This document shows, piece after piece, positions 1 to 7,090 of a stretch of DNA of 64,000 nucleotides. Positions within the stretch are counted from its first letter, which is position 1. Every line of letters begins with the position of its first letter. A model generated the notes under the pieces. It saw nothing but the letters and a program-made list of their open reading frames with translations, was not told the origin of the DNA and searched no databases. Both the position numbers and the translations under genes were made by a program. Source of the DNA: Flavobacteriales bacterium. Lineage in GTDB: Bacteria > Bacteroidota > Bacteroidia > Flavobacteriales > Schleiferiaceae. Location: NCBI GenBank assembly GCA_017795025.1, contig CP051243.1, positions 1,736,001-1,800,000 of the forward strand, in the 5' to 3' direction.

Positions 1-1130
1 GCAAGCTGGCTGAAGCCTTAAGCGAGCAACAAAAAGTGAATTCCGAACATCCTGCACTCATCACCTTTACCACCGGCAGTACCGGCATCCCCAAGGCTGC
101 CATTCGGAGTCATGGTATTCTTAAGCATCAATTTGAGGTGCTCATCGATGAAGTTGAAATTAATGCCGAGGCGGTAGATATGCCAGTTTTACCGATTGTG
201 CTCTTCCTAAACCTAGGCGTGGGCAGCACTTCGGTTATCGCCAATTTCAATCCGCGTAAAGTCGAGAGCCTAAAACCGGATATAATTTGGCAGCAAGTGC
301 AAGAGCATCAGGTGAATCGCATAACCGCCTCTCCCTATTTTGTAAAAACGCTGGCCTTGCATCTTAAAAACCATAAAGCGGAGCTTGGAAGTCTGCAAAA
401 AATCGTAACGGGTGGAGCTCCCGTTTTTCCGGCCGAGGCTCAAATTTATACTTCCGCCTTTCCGGAGACAGATATCCAAATCGTTTACGGCTCAACAGAG
501 GCCGAACCTATTAGTTCCATAAAGGCTCATGAACTGGTAAACCATCACTTTGAACTGAATCCCGGCTTGGCGGTAGGAGCATTATACGAAGGCCTGGAGC
601 TTCGGATTATCAAGTTAGAAAAACCGCAGAGCAACAAACTTAGTCAAGAAGAATTTGCAGCTCTTAGCTTAACTGATGGTGATTTAGGCGAAATCGTGGT
701 GAGCGGTAAGCACGTTGTTGAAGCCTACTTTAGGAATGAGCAGGCCTTTCAGGAAAATAAGATTGTGGTCGATGGTAAGATCTGGCATCGAACCGGCGAT
801 AGCGGGATTATGAGAAACGGTAAACTCTTTTTAACCGGACGTTGCCAAGAATTAATTTCGGTGGAGGGCCGTTACCTTTCAGGCTTCATTATTGAAAATC
901 AATTGCAGCAGATACCTGGTATAAGGATGGGAACCCTTTTAAAACTAGAGACTAAGAACTTTCTCATTGTGGAAACCGAACTAAGCTTAGCCGACCTCAA
1001 AGATCAACTTCCCTCCTTGCCCTATGATCAGTTGCTTCGTTTGAAAAACTTTCCCCGCGATCCTCGGCATAATTCCAAAATCGATTATGGAGCGCTAAAG
1101 GATCAAATTCGATTACTAAAAAAGCCCTAA
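1..1130 (+). CDS. OleC-like AMP-binding acyl ligase, 5' end cut by window edge
   Basis: The frame is open to the window edge (it reads from base 3), so the N-terminus is missing; the GTG at 36 lies too close to the core motif to be a credible start. Motifs of the adenylate-forming (ANL) superfamily follow in order: TFTTGSTGIPKA (about bases 66-101), YGSTEAEP (about 486-509), RTGD (about 789-800) and a C-terminal DPRHNSKIDY with the presumed catalytic lysine. That last motif and the LPIVLFLNLGVG stretch resemble OleC-type enzymes, which activate beta-hydroxy acids in olefin/beta-lactone synthesis. The substrate is inference, and a generic fatty acyl-CoA ligase is the alternative. No other ole gene is in the window. 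Confidence 0.75.
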   Translation, partial: KLAEALSEQQKVNSEHPALITFTTGSTGIPKAAIRSHGILKHQFEVLIDEVEINAEAVDMPVLPIVLFLNLGVGSTSVIANFNPRKVESLKPDIIWQQVQEHQVNRITASPYFVKTLALHLKNHKAELGSLQKIVTGGAPVFPAEAQIYTSAFPETDIQIVYGSTEAEPISSIKAHELVNHHFELNPGLAVGALYEGLELRIIKLEKPQSNKLSQEEFAALSLTDGDLGEIVVSGKHVVEAYFRNEQAFQENKIVVDGKIWHRTGDSGIMRNGKLFLTGRCQELISVEGRYLSGFIIENQLQQIPGIRMGTLLKLETKNFLIVETELSLADLKDQLPSLPYDQLLRLKNFPRDPRHNSKIDYGALKDQIRLLKKP

Positions 1131-1155
1131 TCCTATTTTCATAGAACTAGGGCTT
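1116..1155 (-). terminator. Intrinsic terminator of the slipin gene
   Basis: On the minus strand an 8-bp stem AAGCCCTA/TAGGGCTT is followed by six T residues (the A run at 1118-1123 on the plus strand). One arm overlaps the stop codon of the convergent ligase gene. It sits directly downstream of the slipin gene, which ends at 1160. Confidence 0.6.
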
Positions 1156-1159
1156 AGGG

Positions 1160-2257
1160 CTAAGCAGAGGAGAAAATTTCGCGAAGTTTCGCACCGAGGT
1201 CGCCCCCGTTAATCGTAATCTCTCCTACTTTGTCAACTACCTTTTCTAGGTATTCCATTTCCTTCAGCTTCCAAAGCATAGGATTGTTTTCCATCAATTT
1301 GGCAGTATTCATCAAGCTTCGGGTTGAGCTGGTTTCCTCTCGACGCATAATCGAGTTGGCTTCCGCTCTTTTTTCGGCTACCAAAACTTGATTCATGATC
1401 TCTCGCATTTCACCAGGCAGAATGATATCGCGAATACCTACTTCCATCAATTCAATACCCAACTCTCGCATTTTAGGTGCTACCGCTGCAGAAATCTCGG
1501 CCGCTAAGCGCAACTTGCTTTTTAGCAATTCGTCGAGACTTAATTCGGCAACGAAGGCCCGCAAGGCCAAGGCTAAAAGATGGTAGGCTTGCTTTTGGTA
1601 GTTTACATTTTCCAAAAGGGCCTTTTCAACATCTACCACCTTCCATTCGGCCAAAAGGTTCATCCGCAAGGCAGCCTTATCGGCACTTAAAAGCTCTTGA
1701 CCGCTTAGCTCCATACTTTGACGCTTTAAATCGGCCTTAAGGAGCTTCATACTATTTTGGTTATTCCAGTAGAAGTATTCACCTGGACCAAGTGCCTTCA
1801 ACAGCTTATTATCCATTAACAGCAATCCAGCCTCAGCTTCTTCCACCTTAAACACTCTTAGGTAACCCGCCGCTGCTAAGCTTGCCCGGTAATCGGGCTT
1901 TAGATTAGCGGGAGGCTCCAAGTCATTAAGGTTAAAAACCAGTATTTCGGTCGCGAAGCGTCCTTTCCAGTAGGCGGTGAAACCAGGCAAAATTTGCTCT
2001 TTGATCACCCCATTTTGAATCACCAATCCCCTTTCATTTTGAGCAAGTCGCGCCACATGGGCATACTTGTTCAGGAACTCCAGGTTAAGCAAGGGATCTA
2101 CCGATGCGGGAAGTACTACTTTATCTCCCATCTTAACTCGATAAAGGCTCCGGTTGGTCCAGATCCAATTTCGACCTTCGGTAAATACTTTTTCAATAAG
2201 TCCATTTTTCACTACTAAAGTGAGGTAACCACGAGGGTTACGAATTAAACGTAACAT
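1160..2257 (-). CDS. Slipin-family (SPFH/Band 7) protein
   Basis: This is a 365-residue protein. Its first half holds three similar segments (GLIEKVFTEGRNWIW, GVIKEQILPGFTAYW and LLKALGPGEYFYW). An SPFH/Band 7 core follows, ending in the slipin-typical DIILPGEMREIMNQVL and VAEKRAEANSIMRREET, a long amphipathic helix. I see no hydrophobic membrane segment, so a cytosolic or peripheral scaffold is likely. SPFH proteins form ring-like oligomers. In many bacteria slipins accompany RtcB/Ro60/Y RNA repair loci, and here the gene lies just downstream of a Y RNA-like element on the same strand, which makes an RNA-related role a reasonable inference. Its own promoter is not clear, and it may be read through from the RNA. 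Confidence 0.85.
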   Translation of the reverse strand: MLRLIRNPRGYLTLVVKNGLIEKVFTEGRNWIWTNRSLYRVKMGDKVVLPASVDPLLNLEFLNKYAHVARLAQNERGLVIQNGVIKEQILPGFTAYWKGRFATEILVFNLNDLEPPANLKPDYRASLAAAGYLRVFKVEEAEAGLLLMDNKLLKALGPGEYFYWNNQNSMKLLKADLKRQSMELSGQELLSADKAALRMNLLAEWKVVDVEKALLENVNYQKQAYHLLALALRAFVAELSLDELLKSKLRLAAEISAAVAPKMRELGIELMEVGIRDIILPGEMREIMNQVLVAEKRAEANSIMRREETSSTRSLMNTAKLMENNPMLWKLKEMEYLEKVVDKVGEITINGGDLGAKLREIFSSA

Positions 2258-2515
2258 AGTTTCATTTTTTTGGGAAATCCCCGGTTAAACATAAATACCA
2301 AGGGCAAGGCAGCAGGGGCATTATTCCTTTGGGGAATAAAGTTGATCACCGCTCCAATAGCCGGCATTTTGAATTAGCGTTCAAGCAATACTCAGCCTCC
2401 GGTTTAATAACCGCCTGCTGTTGACCGGTCGTAAGCGACCAGCCTTTTTACCCTTTAACACCTTGGTATTGATTCATTTTAAAGAGTGAATCATACTCTG
2501 TTCCTTGGTAGCTTA
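2258..2515 (-). other. Structured untranslated leader between the Y RNA-like element and the slipin gene
   Basis: This stretch has no gene but several helices on the minus strand: GGTCG-CTTA-CGACC (2427-2440), CGGTT-ATTA-AACCG (2400-2413) and TTATTCC-CCAAA-GGAATAA (2321-2339). The segment GTCAAC-A-GCAGG (2425-2414) can pair with CCTGC-ACG-GTTGAC at 2529-2516. None of the hairpins is followed by a T run, so they do not look like terminators. I did not identify a known riboswitch class. Confidence 0.4.
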
Positions 2516-2700
2516 GTCAACCGTGCAGGATCACTAAACCGAAACCTACTGGCTTATAATCCAGAGTTTGCGCTCTACCAACTGAGCTATCTCCACCAAA
2601 AGGAGAGTGGGATTCGAACCCACGACACCAAACGGGCTTGCCATTGATTGCTTTATAGGGCGGCATACTGTTTCCAGCACCATGGTGACCTACAGAGACA
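2516..2700 (-). ncRNA. Y RNA-like (YrlA-type) RNA with a circularly permuted tRNA-like module
   Basis: Read 5' to 3' on the minus strand, the 3' half of a tRNA comes first: anticodon-stem strand GTTTG (2633-2629), five variable bases, T-arm GTGGG-TTCGAAT-CCCAC (2623-2607) and acceptor strand TCTCC (2606-2602). A 7-nt loop follows, and then the 5' half: GGAGA (2594-2590), TA, D-arm GCTC-AGTTGGTA-GAGC (2587-2572), G and CAAAC (2570-2566). The acceptor arm is thus a closed hairpin and the anticodon stem is open. The open end continues into nested pairings: TGGC/GCCA (2643-2640/2553-2550), GAAAC/GTTTC (2674-2670/2545-2541), and a 9-bp helix with one bulged T (2693-2685/2534-2525). This is the topology known for bacterial Y RNAs, which hold Ro60 with the terminal stem and mimic tRNA at the other end. 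The ends are approximate. No Ro60 gene is in the window. Confidence 0.7.
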
Positions 2701-2745
2701 CCTATCGTGGTCCCCCCGGCGCAATCTCACCGTATTTTAATGCGT

Positions 2746-3267
2746 TTAGCGCTTTACTTTCGACTTTGCCGTTTGCTTGGCTTGGAGCTTTCGCTTCTGC
2801 TTGAGCATGTCAATAAACTGCTCAATACGATCCTTTTGCTCGGGACTTTTAGATAATAAAATTAGCCTCTTATAATAATTTATAGCCAATTTAAATTCCA
2901 TTTTTAAGTCCATTATATAAGCCATATAGGCAATTTTCTGCATCTCAGGCATGGGCACTTTACGGTTGATATAATCCAAAAACCGAAGGGCTTCATTCAA
3001 TGCTCGGGCTTCAATCATGCAATTGAGCAAGGCCGCTGCCGCGCAAGGATTTTGCGGATCCAGAGCTACGGCTCGTTCGGCTAATTCTCGCGCTTGCCCT
3101 ATCCAATTAAGGTCGTAGAGATAATAGCGTGATTTCAAACACAAACTTGCTTGGTGCTCAGGATCATAGGCCAAAGCATAGTCCAGATTCTCTTCAACCT
3201 CTGCAAGATCAAAGGGATAAGCGTCGTAAGCTTTTAAATAATAGGAAGTAACTAGTGAAGTTGACAT
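2746..3267 (-). CDS. Small TPR-like repeat protein
   Basis: This 173-residue protein is almost all alpha-helical, with tetratricopeptide-like pairs: NLDYALAYDPEHQASLCLKS, ARELAERAVALDPQNPCAAA and a further pair ending LAINYYKRLIL. It ends in a lysine-rich tail (KQKRKLQAKQTAKSKVKR). There is no signal peptide, so it should be cytosolic, and the basic tail could bind RNA or DNA. It ends 46 nt before the Y RNA-like element on the same strand and may share a transcript with it. A terminator-like hairpin in its leader (3317-3348) suggests attenuation. The function is unknown, and the TPR assignment is by repeat pattern only. Confidence 0.7.
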   Translation of the reverse strand: MSTSLVTSYYLKAYDAYPFDLAEVEENLDYALAYDPEHQASLCLKSRYYLYDLNWIGQARELAERAVALDPQNPCAAAALLNCMIEARALNEALRFLDYINRKVPMPEMQKIAYMAYIMDLKMEFKLAINYYKRLILLSKSPEQKDRIEQFIDMLKQKRKLQAKQTAKSKVKR

Positions 3268-3316
3268 ATTTTTTGCTTAAAGTGTTGATACCGACCGGGT
3301 CCTGCACTTTACAGCA

Positions 3317-3348
3317 AAAAAAATCCCGGTCCTTTAGGGAGCCGGGAG
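3317..3348 (-). terminator. Intrinsic terminator/attenuator upstream of the TPR gene
   Basis: On the minus strand a strong stem (TCCCGG plus CTCC pairing with GGA-CCGGGA, one bulge, 5-nt loop) is followed by eight T residues (A run at 3317-3324). It lies about 50 nt upstream of the TPR start codon, where there is no upstream gene to terminate except a 23-codon reading frame, so attenuation or a short leader RNA is likely. Confidence 0.6.
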
Positions 3349-3373
3349 CAAATCTGCAGCTTGTGAAAAGCAA

Positions 3374-3445
3374 CTAAAATTCTCTCGACCCCAGCCAAAG
3401 TAGGCGTGGTCCATCTTGTTCTATTTTAAAGGTTAAACAATGCAT
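3374..3445 (-). CDS. Possible 23-residue leader peptide ahead of the attenuator
   Basis: A short frame runs from ATG at 3445 to TAG at 3374 and reads MHCLTFKIEQDGPRLLWLGS followed by REF. It ends 25 nt before the terminator-like stem at 3317-3348, the arrangement expected of a leader peptide or a small standalone gene. It is not rich in one amino acid as classic attenuator peptides are. The rest of 3268-3596 is AT-rich intergenic sequence with no gene seen. This could be a chance frame. Confidence 0.3.
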   Translation of the reverse strand: MHCLTFKIEQDGPRLLWLGSREF

Positions 3446-3596
3446 GACTTGCTCTTTTTTAATTTGTCGATGCAAAAGAATAAAACATTTTTTTATCACG
3501 CAAGTACAAATGGAAAAATATTTAAATTAAATATATAACGCTAATGAAATAGATTAATAAGCTAGGAAAAAGACATTAATTATTTAACTTCATGGC

Positions 3597-5843
3597 ATGT
3601 TAAAGCACTTCCTTTGTCTCCTGCTCTGGGGGATATTTTTAAACGCGCTGCAGGCCCAAAACTCCCCTTGCGCGGGAGCGGATAGCATCCGGATTGTGGT
3701 TATCGGATCTTCAACTGCCGCAGGGGCTGGAGCCAGTCCTTCCGATTCCTCCTGGGTGAATCGGTATCGCGACCACCTGCAGACCTTAAATCCGGGAAAC
3801 GAAGTCATCAACCTGGCCCGAGGAGGTTATAATACCTGGCGCTTAATGCCCGATTACTTTAGCCCTCCCGCTAACCGTCCCAGTCCCGATAGCTTACGAA
3901 ACATTAGTCATGCCTTACGACAAAACCCAGATGCCATTATCATAAACCTCCCGTCTAACGATGCGGCCATTGGCACTGGTGTTAATGAACAGATGAGCAA
4001 CTTCATTCACATGGATAGTTTAGCTCTAGCACAGGGGGTTCCGGTTTGGGTGTGCACCACTCAACCGCGGAATTTTTCCGCCAGTCAAATTCAAATTCAA
4101 CTTGGCGTACGCGACTCGGTGCTGGCCTATTTTACGCATCGAGCATTAGACTTTTGGACCGGACTAGCCAACAATCAAAATACAATTGATAGCACCGTTA
4201 ACAGCGGCGATGGTGTGCATGTAAACAATCTAGGCCATCGCATCCTATTTCAGGTCGCCGCCCAAGCTGCTTTACCAGATACTTTGGTTAACCCCTTAAG
4301 TGGAACGGACTTAAAGGCTCAAGTTCCGCAATGGCTAAACCCAAGTCTTTGCGGCGATCGCCATAGCCCTCTCGTCGTTACCATAAGTAATTTGGGAAGT
4401 GATAGCCTCAATGGCAGCGCCGAGGTGCAATTAGTTCGGGAAAACTTAATCAGCCAACAGTTCGACACCCTTCGGCAAACCCTAAGCAACCTTGCTTCCT
4501 GCGCCAATCAAAGTATCCTATTTTCCCTCAACACCCTCAACGAAACCAAGTGGCGCTTAAAGGCCAGAGTCCTGTTTGCCGGCGACACGATCAGCCATAA
4601 TAATGAGAGCCCTTGGATAAGTATCCAAACCCAAGCAAGTCCAAGCCTTTCGGTGCGCGACACGAATCTTTGCGCAGACGACAGCCTGCACATTCAAGCC
4701 ACTGGTCAAGGCCTTATTCGCTGGTTTGAGGATGCCCAATTGCAAAACCAAGTGGGCGAAGGCGATAGCTTATTTTGGTCTGGAACTCAAAGTGACAGCC
4801 TCTTTTTGCGCGCCTATAAAGGACCCTTCTTTTACTTGGACAAACTCCAGGCCGCCAGTAGTCACAATATTCAGTGGAATGGCTGCATGTTCAATTTAAT
4901 TGCGAGTTCTGATACTGTATTTATCGACAGCATCGACTTCTATTCCGGAAACACGGGAGACTTGCAAGTAAACATCAAAACCCTTACTGGCTCTTATATT
5001 GGTCAGGAAGGAAGTCCAAACAATTGGTCAAGCGCTCTAAGCGATAGTGTTTATGGTGCTGTTGCAGATGGGCTCTACACCCTAAACTTCGACAGCTCCC
5101 TGGTAGTGCCTCCCAACGACACCTTAGGGGTTTATCTTTACCTCGAGAACGCTAACCAGCGGCTGTCCTATCAAAGTGCACCCAGTAGCACTATTTACCA
5201 AGGGCCCGGATTGAGTTTGCAAGCTGGCACCGGAGTAAGTCACAACTTTGGAAGCACTTTTTTTCCCCGACATTTTAGGGGTAGTATTTACCACCATTAC
5301 GGCTTTAAAGTAGATGGACAGTGCCAAAGCGAAATTGACACCTTAGTTATCCGTCGATCCACCGCCCAATTGAATATAGGTAGAGACACCACCCTTTTAA
5401 GTCACGATAGTATTGTTTTAAGACTACCGTCAGGTTTTAGCGATGCCCATTGGTCCGATGGCTCACAAACCGACTCCTTAATCGTAAAGCATCAAAGCAA
5501 TTTACAAGGGAGCTTTCAGTGGATATGGCTGGAAGCAAGGGATAGTTTGGGCTGTCTTCATCGCGATAGCTTACAGGTTTTTCATCGCGGAATTTCTTTA
5601 GCTGAAATCATGGATTCCGAGCTGCAGGTTTTCCCCAACCCTAGTGATGGTCGCATCAACATCCAAACCCGCAGGGTAGGCAATTACCACTTAAACCTCT
5701 ACCAGCTCAACGGAAGTTTGCTAAAGCAAGCCCAGTTTAAAGGGCAACATTTTATTTGGGAGACCCATCTGCCGAAAGGCTTATACCTATTGCAAATGGA
5801 AGGGGAACACCAATTGCTTGTACACAAGATTCAGGTTCAATGA
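3597..5843 (+). CDS. Secreted SGNH/GDSL-type hydrolase with T9SS sorting domain
   Basis: The 748-residue product begins with a signal peptide (MLKHFLCLLLWGIFLNALQA). An SGNH hydrolase domain occupies roughly residues 30-225, with the nucleophile block VVIGSSTAAGAG (Ser38/39), an asparagine block LPSNDA and the Asp/His block GDGVHVNNLGH near 203-206. The middle carries beta-sandwich-like segments, and the C-terminus has FPNPSDGRINIQ and GLYLLQMEG, typical of a T9SS type A sorting domain. It should be exported by T9SS and act on esters or acetyl groups of polysaccharides outside the cell; the exact substrate is unknown. The stop overlaps the next start as ATGA. Confidence 0.85.
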   Translation: MLKHFLCLLLWGIFLNALQAQNSPCAGADSIRIVVIGSSTAAGAGASPSDSSWVNRYRDHLQTLNPGNEVINLARGGYNTWRLMPDYFSPPANRPSPDSLRNISHALRQNPDAIIINLPSNDAAIGTGVNEQMSNFIHMDSLALAQGVPVWVCTTQPRNFSASQIQIQLGVRDSVLAYFTHRALDFWTGLANNQNTIDSTVNSGDGVHVNNLGHRILFQVAAQAALPDTLVNPLSGTDLKAQVPQWLNPSLCGDRHSPLVVTISNLGSDSLNGSAEVQLVRENLISQQFDTLRQTLSNLASCANQSILFSLNTLNETKWRLKARVLFAGDTISHNNESPWISIQTQASPSLSVRDTNLCADDSLHIQATGQGLIRWFEDAQLQNQVGEGDSLFWSGTQSDSLFLRAYKGPFFYLDKLQAASSHNIQWNGCMFNLIASSDTVFIDSIDFYSGNTGDLQVNIKTLTGSYIGQEGSPNNWSSALSDSVYGAVADGLYTLNFDSSLVVPPNDTLGVYLYLENANQRLSYQSAPSSTIYQGPGLSLQAGTGVSHNFGSTFFPRHFRGSIYHHYGFKVDGQCQSEIDTLVIRRSTAQLNIGRDTTLLSHDSIVLRLPSGFSDAHWSDGSQTDSLIVKHQSNLQGSFQWIWLEARDSLGCLHRDSLQVFHRGISLAEIMDSELQVFPNPSDGRINIQTRRVGNYHLNLYQLNGSLLKQAQFKGQHFIWETHLPKGLYLLQMEGEHQLLVHKIQVQ

Positions 5844-7090
5844 CCCAAAGTCAAAAACTTGCCCGCTTACTTGCCCTCATTTTAGCGGGAGAAGCAATCT
5901 TTATGCTGCCCTTTGTAATTCCGCGGGTTTTTCGCAGTACCCTACTGGAGGTTTATCAAATTGATAATATCGAACTCGGCTATTGCTACTCGACCTACGG
6001 GATTGTTGCCATGCTTTCGTATTTCTTTGGTGGGCCAATTACCGACCTTTTCCCGGCCCGAAAATTAATGGCCTTGGCGCTTAGCCTTACCGCTTTAGGA
6101 GGTATTGTAATTGCTGTTTACCCCGGTTATTTTGCTTTACTCATCACTTATGGCTTTTGGGGCTTTAGCACCATTTTCTTGTTTTGGGCTGCCTTGATGA
6201 AAAGCACTCGTCTTTTAGTAGAGCCGCAAAATGAAGCAAAGGCTTTTGGTTGGGTAGAAGGTGGACGAGGTTTAAGCTCCGCATTATGGGCCAGCTTGGC
6301 CGTTTTGCTCTTCAATTGGTTTTTTCGGGAAGAGGCCACAGACCAAAGCATAAGCCGCAACTTAGCTTACCAAAATGTATTGATTGCATGCAGTGCCTTG
6401 CTCATTATAATAGCGATTTACACCTATCTGGTTTTACCACCTAAGGAACCCGGGACCGATGTAAAACATAGCTTTCTGGCGGTAAAAAAACTGAGCAAAA
6501 ACCAAGGACTTTGGCTACAGGCGGCAATTGTTTTACTGGCTTATTGCGGCTATAAGCTTACCGATGATTTACCCTTATATGCTCGGGAGGTTTGGAATTA
6601 CAGCGAAAAAGCCGCCTTAGAATTAAGCAGTAGCGCCTTGTACATTCGACCTTTGGCAGCTGTTTTAGCTGGGGTAGCGGCCGACCGTTTTAAATCGCCT
6701 CGCATTGTTTTACTCTGCTTTGGCAGCGGAGCGATAGGCGCTTTTTTCTTAGGCTTTGAGGCAACTGCTTTTTGGGGAGCCTTCAGTTTTATTTGGTTCG
6801 GTTTAGGTTTGGCCGGCATTTATGGCCTGCGCGGAATATACATAGCCCTTATGCGTGAAAACGGTATTGATAGAGCCTTAACTGGCACCGCGGTTGGTAT
6901 TGTGTCGGTGATTGGTTACTTGCCCGATATATTTATCAGTCCATTTATGGGCTACGTTTTGGAAAACAACCCAGGGCCAAGCGGACAATACTACCTCTTT
7001 CGTTATCTAGGCCTATTTATGGCCATCGGTTTTTTCATTGCCCTAGCCTGGCGCAATTTTGGACAAAAAACTAAACCTGCTTCATACTAA
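5840..7090 (+). CDS. MFS transporter
   Basis: This is a polytopic membrane protein of 416 residues with about twelve hydrophobic segments, a major facilitator pattern. I chose the ATG at 5840 (MTQSQKLARLLALILAGEAI) rather than an upstream in-frame ATG at 5756: it overlaps the stop of the previous gene as ATGA and begins directly before the first membrane helix. A loop motif, FGGPITDLFPARKLM, corresponds to the MFS loop 2-3 signature, and its counterpart AAVLAGVAADRFKSPR is in the second half. The substrate is unknown. The 3' end overlaps the convergent tex gene by 20 bp. Confidence 0.8.
   Translation: MTQSQKLARLLALILAGEAIFMLPFVIPRVFRSTLLEVYQIDNIELGYCYSTYGIVAMLSYFFGGPITDLFPARKLMALALSLTALGGIVIAVYPGYFALLITYGFWGFSTIFLFWAALMKSTRLLVEPQNEAKAFGWVEGGRGLSSALWASLAVLLFNWFFREEATDQSISRNLAYQNVLIACSALLIIIAIYTYLVLPPKEPGTDVKHSFLAVKKLSKNQGLWLQAAIVLLAYCGYKLTDDLPLYAREVWNYSEKAALELSSSALYIRPLAAVLAGVAADRFKSPRIVLLCFGSGAIGAFFLGFEATAFWGAFSFIWFGLGLAGIYGLRGIYIALMRENGIDRALTGTAVGIVSVIGYLPDIFISPFMGYVLENNPGPSGQYYLFRYLGLFMAIGFFIALAWRNFGQKTKPASY

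Noticed and set aside
2516-2640. Two tandem normal tRNA genes
   Set aside because: The first would lack a D-arm and 5' acceptor strand, and the second would lack a T-arm and 3' acceptor strand. The halves pair with each other instead.
2280-2745. Permuted tmRNA, or a tRNA split by a permuted group I or group II intron
   Set aside because: The D-arm is a full tRNA type with a stem, no tag reading frame ending in ALAA was found, and neither group I P7 pairing nor a group II domain V was seen. The Y RNA layout explains more of the pairing.
2607-2804. Plus-strand frame beginning MGFEPTT over the tRNA-like element
   Set aside because: It is the antisense of the T-arm, a classic false frame at tRNA-type sequences, and runs into the TPR gene on the opposite strand.
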